From Diospyros lotus (taxonomy: Eukaryota > Streptophyta > Magnoliopsida > Ericales > Ebenaceae), in contig NC_068349.1 of the NCBI RefSeq assembly GCF_014633365.1, positions 29,836,753-29,900,752 on the forward strand: a stretch of 64,000 nucleotides of DNA. Reading direction: 5' to 3'. This document shows positions 21,901 through 33,915 of the stretch, piece by piece (positions within the stretch are counted from its first letter, which is position 1; every line of letters begins with the position of its first letter). Made by a program: the position numbers and the translations under genes. The notes beneath the pieces were generated by a model that saw only the letters and a program-made list of their open reading frames with translations, had not been told where the DNA came from and did not search any database.

Positions 21901-23069
21901 AGGGAATCCCTTGGTGGGGGCTTCTTTGGGTGTTGTCATTACTCATTTATGCTCCAACACCTCCTCTATGAGCCTCTTAATGCCTACTACATTTAGTGTT
22001 TCCTACTCTGGGTCTTCCCTTTGAGGAGGAAGGAGATAGAAAGCCCTGAAAGGGGTGCTCTCTTCTATTTTTTCATATATTGGGGACTTCCCCGCCCGTC
22101 TACCACTTCGTTCAGGTGGGTTTCCTGGTCTCGAGGCGCGATCATTTTGCTTCGGCATCCCAATTCTTATCCCCGCTTGCACTAGTATCAGGGGTTAACC
22201 TTGAGTTCTTGTTCTGCTTTTTCTAACATTTGTATGTCCCGTATAGGGGATGTGTATGTCAAGCATTAGCTCTTACAGGAAGGTTGTGATCTCTTATATT
22301 CTCTTCACATTTTCCTCATTACGCTTCTAAAGCTCTTCATTCTGACGTCTTAGCTCCTCATAGATCTTCTGGAGTATTTCATAGTCAACAAGCGACACCA
22401 TGGGAAATGTTATTCCAAACGGTCTTGAGATTCCTCCTGGGGTCATGGATGGATTCTCCCAACGGATCGATGATTATCCCAAAGAGTCTGTCTTTAGAAA
22501 CGTATAGGCTGGGGGTGGAGCTCATCTCCCCTATCTCGATGCTCTTGCCCTAAGATCAGCAACGTGTATTTTTCCCTGCTTCGACCGTCCTCGAACTTCA
22601 ATCTCAACTATAGAACCTTTTAGACTTGCAATCTGATTACCCCCTAGTCCAACTACCTGACTATTCTTTGGTTGGGGTATGCATCCTGAGTGAACCTCTT
22701 ACTCCTAGTGGCAGTCCACGAGTGTTAGCTATGGAGAAGACACTAGGCTGGGCTCTCCAATAACAATTGTTTTAGAATGAATATTTCTCCGTGTTTGGCA
22801 GGACAGACTACCCAACCTAGTCGATTTGCTATTTTCGATCATCTTGGCTTTCTATTCGTTTCCCATAGACGGCACTAAATTATTGTTACCAAAAATACAA
22901 TAATAGAAACTTCTTTAGAGTGAGGGAAATCGTCATCTGAAGCCGAATGAGATGTTGGTCTCCAAAGTTCAACCACTGAAAGGACTCTCTCAGAGAGAAG
23001 ACTTCCCGAGAGAAGAAAGCTGCAGAAGGGCTGAGAAAGCCTTGCGGATAGGGCCCCTCGGAGAATGAA

Positions 23070-23295
23070 TGTAACATCCCGTTCGAGCGATAGGAAGGAC
23101 CGGAATAACTTACCCTGATAGGCCTACACGAACTTCCCAGGGGGGTCACCCATCCCTGGATTACCCTAGGTTAAGCACGCTTAACTTGGGAGTTCTTTGC
23201 CAACATTCAACCCAAAAGGTATCCAGCTGGTGTTGTTTCCTTTCTTACACTATCCTCGATATATACTAACTTCTCTGGGCTCTCGGGGTATTACA
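23070..23295 (-). repeat. 3' LTR of Cassandra
   Basis: 226 bp with TGTAA...TTACA ends. The 5S-rRNA-like part lies at about 23,126-23,197 on the minus strand: GAACTCCCAAGTTAAGCGTG, then GATGGGTGACC and CTGGGAAGTTCGTGT, which closely follow plant 5S rRNA including the internal Pol III promoter. Confidence 0.95.
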
Positions 23296-23507
23296 TTCTC
23301 CCCCCCTTAAGCACATGACGTCCCCGTCATGCGACCTTACAACCGGTCCCAGATCTCTCCCCCCTTGCATGGCCGATGTGGGATTCGCCTAAGGTGCCTA
23401 CACGCACCCCCCATAGGGGCCTCATGCCCCCCTCGGGACTCAGCCTCCTCGCTGAGGTTTGCCCCACCACCGTGCTCAGAGGCTTGGGGGTCGGCTCTGA
23501 TACCATT

Positions 23508-23733
23508 TGTAACATCCCGTTCGAGCGATAGGAAGGACCGGAATAACTTACCCTGATAGGCCTACACGAACTTCCCAGGAGGGTCACCCATCCCTGGATT
23601 ACCCTAGGTTAAGCACGCTTAACTTGGGAGTTCTTTGCCAACATTCAACCCAAAAGGTATCCAGCTGGTGTTGTTTCCTTTCTTACACTATCCTCGATAT
23701 ATACTAACTTCTCTGGGCTCTCGGGGTATTACA
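23508..23733 (-). repeat. 5' LTR of Cassandra
   Basis: Copy of 23,070-23,295 at an offset of 438 bp, with one substitution. The 5S-like segment falls at about 23,564-23,635. It borders the primer site. Confidence 0.95.
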
Positions 23734-26506
23734 ATGAATGTCTCTCGGAAAGGTTGGGCTGGCCCGGCGCCTGGATTTGGTAGACAACTCTCGGAGGGGG
23801 TCTAAAACACTCCTTAGAGAGGAATCAATCGGCTTTTGAAAAGAGAATGAGTCTCTTTAGGGAAGGTGCTTTAAGGGCCTATGAGAGAACAAGAGTTCTC
23901 TCGGAGGGACAATGACGACCTGGGCTTAACTTTCGAAAGAACTACAACACAAGACAAATATTAGAAGACTTGCGGGAAGGATCTCCCGTAAAAACCCTCC
24001 GACAATCAAGTTAATATGGGAAAAAAAGAAAGACTCGCAAAAAGAAATGTAAAGAACTTCAAAAAGGAAAGTTTGAGAGAATCAAGATTCGGTTACCAAA
24101 TGTTCTCCCACCACCAATCGTGTTGTGCCTTGCCTTTTATAGGAGTCCAGGTCTCGATGATTGATTGAGACATGTGTGCAATGCTTTATTGGCCTCTCGA
24201 AGAGGCTTCTCTAAGAGGTTTCCTGAGAAAGTAATTATGCGACTGCAAAGGCCTCTATCCGCTCTTCCCTAAGAGGGAAGCCTCTCAAAGAGGCTCTTCC
24301 GATATGCTTTCGGAGAGAGTCTATCGAAAGTTACTGAAAGGACTCTGTAGCCTTCTCCCTAAGAGCTCTCTAAGAGAACTCTCTTGGAGAGTGGGAAGGG
24401 TACAACAAAGCCAAATGTTAATCAAGTATATATGTTTGAGAAAGTTACTTTTAATCAACTTTTAAAAAATCACTCGAGTATTTTAATAATATAAATCGAG
24501 TAAACCAGATTTTGAACTTACTTGATAATTGAGTAAGAAAATGATTAGTTGAGTAATAAGTTATTATACTCAACTACCTTATCAATTTTAGTATTTGAAT
24601 TCTCTAATGCTCAATCGAGTATATATTTGTTATACTTGAATATTGCTATGAAAATTCTTCAATTGAGTAATCTAAATGATATTTGACTAACTGAGATATT
24701 AGTCGAGTAATCATATTTAATAATCGAATAAAAATAAAGGGTAAAATGACAAGTTTATGGCCTTGTAATGTTGATTAACTAAAAGAAAATAGTAATTGAA
24801 TAATATATTTCTTTAGTCAAGTAAATAAAAATCTTACTCGAGTGAGTCAAGTAAAAAATATCAAGTCTCTTTATTTGAACACTAATCGACTAAGAGAGTA
24901 TGATTAATCGAGAAACTATTAACTTAGTCAAGTTTAATATATTAAGTAGAGAGTAAAATCTTTGTAACTATTTTATTAATCGACTAAAAAGTATCTTTTA
25001 CTAGACTAATGAGGTATTATAATCGAGTATCAAGAATGTTTAATTGAGTATTAAAAAAAAGTTAAAATGTTAATCAAATAAGAAATATTTGTACTCAAGG
25101 AATATCATTATGTAATTGAGTACAAAATGTGTTTAATTGAGTAATTAATCAAAAGTCAAAATGTTAATCAAGTATGAGTTATTCTGTACTCAAGAATGTT
25201 ATTATGCAATTGAGTAACAAAGGGACTTAGTTGTGTAAGATATAATGAATAGAAAGTGAGTCTTTGTATTTGAAATATTAGTCGACTAAGTTAATCCTCT
25301 AGTTGAGTAATACAAAGGCCTAATTAAGTATCATGAAAGCATACTCGAGTATCAAAAAAATTTACTCAAGTAATATTGAAATATACTCGACTAATTATGT
25401 GCTAAATTTTGAAAATATGATCGTTATAAAGCATTAAATGCACACAATTTTAATAGTTTTGACCGTTGCAGAGACACTTAATGCTATTTGAATATTCTCT
25501 CACACAAATTGGATGCAAAATGTATTTAAATTGTTTTTTACCATATACATATAATGTGAAAAATGATATATCATTTTATATGTATATTTGTGTGAATTAA
25601 TTTGATTGTTATTAGTCAAATCAAAAAGCTGTTAAAAATGCAAGTGTTTTCAAATTCAAAATTAAGACTCAAAGCTCCTATAAAAACCCAAGCATTACAT
25701 GAATTGGGTTGTTGTTGCTTCAATGGTCACTTGAGTGGATGCTACTAATGATTATATTCTCTTTAGAGCTCCTCAAGTCACTGATTGGTTAATCTTCATT
25801 AAGAAATCCTTCAAACTAGATTATTCAAGAGAGTTGAGTGCTTCATTTGTATAATTCTTTACATTTTTCTTATATTCTCTCGTGAGACTCTCTTATCATT
25901 TGAGGGTTAACCTTTGTTGTGTATTTTCATTCAAACTTTCTTCAACAAAGTGTTTGTAAGGGTTGCAACCTTATTCCATGAAAAGGTTTCTATGGTTACT
26001 GCTTTGTCTATAAAATCAACTTAACCTTTAAAAGTTGATATTATAATCTAGCCTATAAAAGTGTTCTTAATTTAGTCTTTAAAAGTTAAGGTTCCAATTA
26101 AACCTATAAAAGTTGTGTGAAGATTATAGTTGAACTTGTAAAAGCTACACAATTAGTGAACTCTTTTAAATCCTTAATGAGGAGTCAAGGTAGTGGATAT
26201 AGGCAATTGGCGTAACCATTATAAATGTTGTGTTCTTTGTTTGCTTCCTATTTCTCTATGTTTTGATTTTCACATGTTGTGCATCTTCAACTCATGTTTT
26301 AAGCATTGTCTTTAAAAACATGAGTAAAAATATTTTCACTCGTAGGATGGATTTTAAAACTACTGGTGTCAAACATTGTTTATCCTTATTCATAACAAAA
26401 GTTTTCAAAGATATGAAAGCATTCAAAATAGTTTATGTGATAAAATTCAAAAAGTTTCACAATCCAACCTTGCTCTTGGGTGTACACTCTTACGGATCTT
26501 TATAAG

Positions 26507-26517
26507 TGGTATTAGAG
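26507..26517 (+). promoter_or_regulatory. Primer-binding site of SIRE-like element
   Basis: TGGTATTAGAG differs at one base from the canonical TGGTATCAGAG and lies two bases after the 5' LTR. This fixes the plus orientation. About 100 bp later the internal region is already replaced by the 3' LTR. Confidence 0.75.
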
Positions 26518-26620
26518 TAGGTGCTCTTATTTTGGCTTAACCGCCAGGAGTGATCCAAAGTCATCCTAGAGATTTCAATACTAAAAAAGGGTTATCCCAT
26601 AGATATTGTTTCTTATCTTA

Positions 26621-28775
26621 TGTTGAAAAATTTGTATTTTGATTTATTAAAAAAATATTTTTTAAAAAATATATTTTTAGAAAATTTGGTTTATTGATAA
26701 GTTCTAAATCATTTTATAATTCTCTTAAATTGGAGAATTTCATGCTCAATTATCTCTTCAAAATAATCAAGTATATGTTGTATTAGTCGAGTATGCTATA
26801 AACCTTGTGAAAAAACCTTTATAAAAAATTGACTCAACTTTTTTAATCAATTGAGTATTACTCAGAATGTTATAAAAAACAATCGAATATTTGAATTGAT
26901 TCAATCAACTATTATAAGTTCCTACTCGAGTATATTATGCAAAAGCTCTGTTTTCTTAAATCTAAATTGAGTATAGTGCTTTTGAAATTGAGTAAAGATC
27001 TTTCATCACTCGAGTGAGTTTTCTGAATAATCAAGTATCTTTTTACTCGAGTAAAGCTTATTTTTTTAATCAACTAATATATTTTATAAATTGAGTAAAA
27101 AATCCTATTAGTCAAGTAAATATAGGTTGGATGTTGGCTAAGTATTTGGTTTTAAGGATAATCGAGTATCAAGTGTTTGTACTCGAGTAAAGATGTCTAT
27201 TAGTTGAGTAAGCTTAGTCCTGTAATCGAGTGATTAATGAAAGTTTCTATGGCTTCCATGATAGTCGAGTAATGAGTTGGTCATACTTGATTGAGCTCTT
27301 CATATAATTAATTACATTATATAGTTAATCGAGTAAGCTACAAGATTAGTCGAGCAACCTAATACAATAGTCAAGTATCAATTTTGAGATTTCGAAAATT
27401 ATAGTTGTTACTCAAAAGAAAGAAATGGTTGTTCTTGACCGTTCGAGCTTTGTGTCTTTATTTTAAGAAGTCTGAATATGTCCCCTCATAATAAGATGAT
27501 AAATATGCTTATACATTATGTGCAAAATGATTATCTTTACAATAGATATATTTTTCTTAACTAATTTGACTGTTATCAATCAAATCAAAAGAAGTTGTGA
27601 ATATATGTAAGTAACAAGGCTAAACCCAAATCACAAAACTTCTATAAAAAGGCTAAGTGATGTAAGAAATCAGAGTGTTAATGTCCAAGAAAATGTAGGG
27701 CCAATCTAAATCTAAACACAGCAAAAGCCAAACTCATATATGGCTAATGTTCATTACTTGAGTGATAATCCTTCATGCTCATCTTCTTTCATTTCAAGCC
27801 GTTATCTGGTCAAGCCTGAAGAAGATTTTCTCAAACCAGATAAGTAGAAACAAGAGAGTTGAGTGTTGATTTATTCATATCTTGTAACTCTCTTTTGTTA
27901 GAGAATATTTACATTCATTGTATTATCTTATATTTTTCTCTTGAGAAATCCTTTCATAATTTTGTCAAATTTGTAAAAGGTTATGTTTGATCCTTTGAAA
28001 GGCAACGTTTTGGTTATGGCTGAGCCAAATGTGAAAAGGCAATTGTAAAAAGGTTACTACTTAGCTTGCAAAAGAAGATGTTACTACTTAGCCTGTAAAA
28101 GTAGAGATTATTACTTAACCTATAAAAGCAAAGATTATAGCTGTTTCTGTAAAAGTTGGGGTTCTTACTTATCCCATGAAAAGTAGTGGTTTTAGTTAAA
28201 TATTTAAAAACTATGTATGGGTTATAGTTGATCCCTAGAAGCTAAAATCCCTTAGTGGATCTTTTCAAAATCCTTGGTGAGGAACTAAGGTAATGGACTA
28301 GGCTTGTTGGCTGAGCCACTTAAACATGTTGCATTCATGTGATTTGCTTCTCATAATATTATTTTTCATCTACCATGCAATGTTTTCATATTTGAGTTTA
28401 GCTCATTATTTTCAAGCATACAGGTTTCAGTTTTCATTGCAAGCATTTTTTTTATGCATACTTATCAGATGCATATGTTTTCACGAGGCTTAAAGGTTAT
28501 AAAAACAAACATAATCTTATTCGTGCCAGCATAACAATTTTCTTATTCTTATCTTTAAATGTTGTTTTTCATCTATACACATATATCTTATGATTAAAAT
28601 ATGTTTAGATTAATTTTTATGAAAAATCTTTTATTATGTATAATCTTATATTATGAAAAGTATCATTTCAAATCAACTTTGATGCATAATGTTTTTAATA
28701 TTGTAAAAATATTCAAAATACCTAATTCACCCCCTCTTGGGTGATTTTTCACCTTGATTGCATCTTTTTTTATCA
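26621..28775 (+). repeat. 3' LTR of SIRE-like element
   Basis: This second copy has the same order of features as the 5' LTR: motif-rich part to 27,400; TATA-like CTATAAAAA near 27,640; CCTATAAAAG repeats at 28,050-28,180; CACCCCCTCTTGGGTG near the end. It is strongly diverged from the 5' LTR, so the insertion is old. The right end is uncertain by some tens of bases. Confidence 0.6.
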
Positions 28776-29123
28776 ATAGAAGTAATGGTTTTCTATCAAC
28801 GTGATAACAAATTTAGGAGTATTGCTACAAATGAGGTTTTTTCAAAATCTATTCTATTCTGAAAAATTATAAATATTTATGGAGCATATTTTACATGAAA
28901 ATGCTTTTTCTAAATTCGCAAATTTCCAAATGTTAGAGCTATATTGAATGCCTTCACTTTGATATATATCTCTAATATATTTTTAACAAATGCTAATGAA
29001 AGGTTGTAGTTTGAAATACAGTTCGTTAGAAAGCATTTATCTAAATACATGCTTAAAAGAGAAATGAAGAAGAGAAGAGTCGAAAAGAACAACACTCAAA
29101 AATTGACTATTAGATCTTACAAG
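28776..29123. other. AT-rich stretch between elements
   Basis: No gene is seen. It ends with ACAAG, the target-site copy of copia-2, so it was continuous with 45,330 onward before copia-2 inserted. Confidence 0.5.
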
Positions 29124-31239
29124 TGAAAGGTGCCACCGAAAACGCGACCAAAACACCAACTTTTGATGGATCAATGCAAGGGTTTTACATTATAAATCAT
29201 TTTCAACACAGAAAATAGCATAGCGGAAACATAAAACATACACAGTGGAAACAAAATTGACCTTACCAGACTCGATATTCATTATGCATATGCTAAAACA
29301 GAAAACCTATGCCATAAAGAGTTATCGATATATCTCTTGGATAAAGTCCAGTGTCGGTTGTCCACGCGATGACCCGCTTCCTTTTCTGTCTAGCAAGCTC
29401 CTGCATCATTGCAAATGTTCAGGTGACTAGCTCGCCTCCACAAACGTAGAAAATCTAGTTGGTCCACTCTTGAGCCACCATGAAACCCTATAATAAAGCC
29501 GTGCTAGGACCCTCTCGATGGAGGTGACCTGAAGCTATATGCAGTCCCTTCCTCGTTTGCACTGTGGCTATCCAACCTCTTATCTATAAGGGAGAACAAT
29601 GAAGACAGAAGCTGCACCAGCCAAGCTTCGAGCAAGATGAAGTTTAACCACAACAAATGGAGAAAGAAGAAGATAGCAAACAACGAGAAGAAAAGAAGAA
29701 TAAGGAAAGGAAGAAAAGGAAGGGGATCAACTCACGCAAAAGGCTTCAACCTCCCCAACCCTCCAAATGTCCCTCCTAAAATCCCTCATCCCGTCTGCAT
29801 CTCCCACACATCTTATGCTTCGATGCGACCAAGTGGCGGAGCATTAATGGAACAAATGATTTACTGCATGAGGCTCCCGGTCTACCACTTTAGGCGGTCA
29901 ACCCTCCTCATGCATCAGTTAACAAAATACGATCAATCGACCGCATGAGAGCACCGGTCAACCAATTTTAGCCTCCCAGCTCTAGCTTTGGCATATTACA
30001 CTTTGTCCCCCCTCCCCCATTATTAACTCTCAATAGGATGCCCCGTTATCTAATAGTCATCTCCCATATCCATAAATCCACAAAGATAATAATAACGCAC
30101 AACCAACATCAATAACCATTAGTAACGGGGAACACACTAATAGCAATGGATCACTAATCTGCTACATTACTCAGTATACGCGTGACTTTTTAGGTTCATG
30201 TCCATGTAGCAATCGGGACATGTTAACTTCTTGACGTCAGCCGAACCCTCTGACTTACTAAGAGGATCTCTCTAAATCCCAAGAGCACCCTAAAAGATCT
30301 TGAGTATCCTCTAGCTAAGACTCAGGATGATACTAATGACAATAAAGTCCAACTTTATGTGACCCTATTAAGGCTCCTCGATTATCATACACTATAGTCC
30401 TTCCATTGACTATCATCCCAACAGAGTGAGAGTCATAGATTGATTAAACTCATAATACTCGGTAGTTGTATTTGATCTAGTATGGTGTGATTGAGGTAGC
30501 ATGTCAGATCCAATCCAACATTGGAACTCTTTCTAATTTCATGCTTACCTTGGCTAAAGGAATTCCAATCACCACCAACACAGACAACGCAGGACGTATG
30601 CCTCCATCCAATGGAGGTCAATGGATCCCATCGACGAACATCTGCCTCCATACTCTACTACATAGAGACCACACAGAGAGTGTTTCCACTTCTCACACCG
30701 GATAGTTTCGCTCAATGGCAAATTCCTGACACTAATGCACAAGACACCATGTTGTCACTCGTCTAAGGACCAAATACACAATCGAGAGCCAGCAATAGAT
30801 CATTAATCCTCCAAACCATGTGATTAGTTGCCAGCGTCACATTCAATGGATGTTCTACCAACACTCACCTACATGTCTACTATATACATCCTATGTAATA
30901 TGGCATGTGACTCACAACCACATTCCCATTAACATCCTATGCCAACATTGGTAGTAGCCCATGTGTCGATCCATTGATCGATGAATCATATTCTCTTTCT
31001 AATAAATCTAAGGACCAGGAATAACTTTAAGCAATCTGAACTAGAGATCCTCGTCACACAGTCTCAACTCCTTAAGAATAAGAACTCTAATAGGACATCT
31101 AGGGACTCATTCATAAGGGTGAGATGGAGAGATATGAATGAAGATGTGACATTTTATTAATATCAAGAACAAATTAACAGTGTCACTCACTTACATCTCA
31201 TGAAATGTAAATCTAGCATTTAGGGCACTATCATTAACA
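29124..31239 (-). repeat. 3' LTR of copia-2
   Basis: On plus it begins TGAAAGGTGCC and ends TATCATTAACA. The minus-strand start TGTTAATGATAGTGCCCTAA is a common copia LTR start. It borders the RNase H end of the element. Confidence 0.92.
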
Positions 31240-33093
31240 AACTCCTACTTGCACTAATGCTAATTTACAAGCAACAACTACCAAATCATCATATGGTATC
31301 AAATACCCATATTTTGAAAATGGCAATCTAGTTGAGCCTACATTAAATCTTTAGTCAATGGGTCAGGGACATTCTCTAATGAAGACACCTTCTGTAGTTG
31401 CATGTGCCCACGTTCTACAATCTTTCGAATCAGATGGAAGCGACATTGTTTGGACTTCTGGTAAGACATGGGCTCCTTGTCTTATGTGATAGCCCTATTG
31501 TTATCGCAATACAAAGGAAATGGGAACTTAATAGTTGGAACCACTTCCAGTTAAAAAATAAACTTCCACATCCAAACAACTTCCTTTTCAGCATCACATG
31601 CCACAACATACTTTGCCTCTGTGGTGGAATCCACAATTATATCCTGCTTGGAACATTTCTAGTTAACTACTCCACCATTCATGACAAAAACAAACCCAAA
31701 ATGTGGATTTCCTATCATCCACGTCAAATTGAAAGTTTAAATCTATGAACCCATCTACATGGAGATCACCTTCTCCATAGGCCAGAACCATATCCCTAGT
31801 CATTTGCATGTACTTCATGATATGTTTCACGGCCACCTAGTGCTCCTCACCTAGGTCAAACTGATATTTGCTGGTAACACTTATCACATAGGGGATATCA
31901 AGCCTCATACATAGTATAGTGTACATGAGACTCTCCACCGCTGAAGTATAAGGAACTCCCTCCATGGGCTACCTCTCCTCTAGAATTTCTGGAGACATCC
32001 TCATAGAGAGTGGAACTCCATACTGAATGGGTATTAACCCTTTCTTAGAGTTCTCCATGATGAACCTCTTTAACATCCAGTCTATCTACAAGCTTTGGGA
32101 AAGACCTATGCATCTCCTCGCTCTATCTCTATAGACGTGGATTCCTAAGATGAATGTCACCTCTCCCAATCTTTCATGGAGAATTTACTTGATAGCCAAA
32201 CCTTAGTCGACATCAACATGCCAACATTATTCCCCATAAGGAGAATGTCATCCACATACAAGATAATATAGGATCTCATGCTCCCTCTTATCTTCTTGTA
32301 TATGCAAGGCTCATCTATATTCTTTATGAAATCTAACTCTTTGATTTCAAAATCAAAACGGATATTCCAAGAGCACAATGCTTGCTTGAGATCATAAATG
32401 GACCTTTTCAACTGGCAAACCTAATTAGATTGGTTGACTAGAATCCCTGCAAATGTTCCATGAATATATCTTCTTCAAGATAACCATTCAAGAATGTCAT
32501 CTTAACATCCATCTGCCAAATCTTATAATCATAATGTGTGGCAATGGCTAGCATAATCCTGATGAACTTAAGCATAGCGACCGACAATAAGGTATCTTCA
32601 TAGTCAACTCCTTGATGCTAACGATACCCTTTTGCCATCAAACGCGCTTTGAAGGTTTGCACCTTCCCATCAACCCCGATCTTCCTCTTATAGATCCACT
32701 TACAACCTATGGGAATAATTCCCTCAAGGGGATCTACTAGAGTCTAGACCTGGTTGGAATACAAAGATTTCATTTCTACCTGCATAGCCTCCAACCATCT
32801 CTTAGAATCGATATTAGATATCGCTTCTTCATAGGTGATAGGATCAACCACTAGATCACCCTCGCTATACAGGAACCTTTCCTACATCACCTCATACTAA
32901 ATCCATATTGTTTTAGAGGGTGAGATACTCTACCAGACCTATGAAGTGCCTCAAGGATGACATTTGACAGATCGACTAGCTCATCCTCCAAACTAGGTTG
33001 GATTTGTTCCCCAGAAGACTCCTCTTCCAAATCTATTTTCATCCCGATGCCACCTCCTAAAGAAACTCTTTCTCTAAGAATCTTGCATCTTGG
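31240..33093 (-). pseudogene. copia-2 reverse transcriptase and RNase H (decayed)
   Basis: The minus strand carries MKRSIYDLKQALCSWNIRFD and the catalytic ILYVDDILLMGN at 32,411-32,157. An upstream RT part near 32,780-32,440 is readable only with frameshifts. RNase H follows, with a DSTTEAKYVVACDAEKEVVW block near 31,620, and an ENVPDPLTKDL end near 31,350. The upstream end is cut by the solo LTR at 33,094. Confidence 0.85.
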
Positions 33094-33915
33094 TGTTAGT
33101 GTTGGTACCCTAATGCTAAATTTAGATGGCATCTAGCATTTATATTTATGAGACTAATGATGTAATTCATGCAATATGTAATAAAATATGTTTTCATATT
33201 TTAGATCATATTTTCATTCATAGCTCTCCAATCATTAATATGAATGAGTCCTTAAATTTTCTATTGAAGGTCTTATTCTTAAGTGTTAAGAATATGTGAC
33301 AATTGGCCGTTGTAATAAGGATGTCTTAATGGTTATTCCCAGTCCTTAGACTTCTCAGATGAGAACTATGATTAGTCGAGTATGGACTGGCACATGAGAT
33401 ACTACATTTGATTAGTATGAGATGCTAATGATAAAGGATGGTGAGTCGCATGCCATAATCCATGAGATGGATATAGTATACATGTGGATAGGTGTTAGTG
33501 GAACACTTACTGAATGTGACGCACGTGATAGATCACATGGCTCAGAGGATCTATGGTCTATCATAGGCCTCAATTGTGTTACCAGTCCTTTAACCAGAGG
33601 CAACATAGTTACCTCATGTGTCGGTGCTAGAGATTGGCCATTGCTAAGAACCATCTGGTTATCGGGTGGGAAATGCACTGTGTGGTCCCGTGTAGTGGCA
33701 TATAGAGGTAGGTGATTGCTAATGGGATCCATTGACCTCCGATGAGAGATGAACATCTTATGTGATTAGTAGTGGTCTTGATTATAGAAACCCTTAGCCA
33801 GTGTACACTTGATTGGAAAGTGTTCCAATGTCAGAAAGAGTTTTGATGTGTTGTCTCAATCTCACAACACTGATTTTGGCATAGTCATCGAGTTAGTGAG
33901 TTTGATTAATCCATG

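Larger units (their letters stand above)
23070..23733 (-). mobile_element. Cassandra TRIM retrotransposon
   Basis: A 664-bp miniature LTR element with two 226-bp LTRs and no coding region, flanked by a perfect ATGAA TSD (23,065-23,069 and 23,734-23,738). The primer site TGGTATCAGAGCC lies on the minus strand at 23,493-23,505, and a polypurine tract (AAGGGGGGGAGAA) lies beside 23,296. The LTRs contain a 5S-rRNA-like stretch, the diagnostic feature of Cassandra. The LTRs differ at one position by my reading (GGGGGG versus GGAGGG), so the insertion is recent. It must move with proteins from other elements. Confidence 0.95.
18879..24407 (-). mobile_element. Non-autonomous gypsy element with gag only (TR-GAG type)
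   Basis: LTRs at about 18,911-19,782 and 22,884-24,407 flank an internal region of 3.1 kb. A polypurine tract (minus GAAAGGGGGGGCAAA) abuts the left LTR and a GTGCCGTCTATGGG primer-site-like sequence abuts the right one, so the element lies on the minus strand. The only recognisable coding remnant is gag at about 21,388-21,900; protease, RT, RNase H and integrase are absent. That layout matches the TR-GAG class described in plants (established knowledge). Its right LTR contains the nested Cassandra. No clear TSD was found. Confidence 0.75.
22884..24407 (-). repeat. 5' LTR of gag-only gypsy element, split by Cassandra
   Basis: It starts TGTTACCAAAAATACAATAA and ends GGGTACAACA. Without the Cassandra insertion (664 bp plus 5-bp TSD) it measures about 855 bp, matching its partner at 18,911-19,782. 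Confidence 0.85.
18755..26504 (+). repeat. 5' LTR of SIRE-like element, split by an insertion
   Basis: The LTR sequence is 18,755-18,878 plus 24,408-26,504, about 2.2 kb in all. Both parts carry the TCGAGTA-type words. It ends next to the primer site at 26,507. The exact left insertion junction is blurred by a 32-bp tandem duplication. Confidence 0.6.
18755..28775 (+). mobile_element. SIRE/Maximus-like copia element reduced to two LTRs
   Basis: Two diverged LTR copies in the same orientation begin TGTTGAA (18,755 and 26,621). Both carry many TCGAGTA/TACTCGA words, a TATA-like CTATAAAAA, a run of CCTATAAAAG/TTGTAAAAG repeats, and an ending with CTCTTGGGTG. Between them only about 116 bp of internal DNA remain, starting with a tRNA-Met-type primer site. 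The 5' LTR is interrupted by the gag-only element at 18,879-24,407. TSDs were not recognised. The SIRE assignment rests on LTR size (~2.2 kb) and the C-rich LTR end, so it is tentative. Confidence 0.6.

Noticed and set aside
23126..23197. Possible 5S rRNA gene
   Set aside because: Only about two thirds of a 5S gene is similar; it is duplicated in both LTRs of a TRIM and is the known Cassandra feature, not a genuine 5S gene.
22886..23587. 86-87 codon minus-strand frames with near-identical starts
   Set aside because: Both are translations of the duplicated Cassandra LTR.
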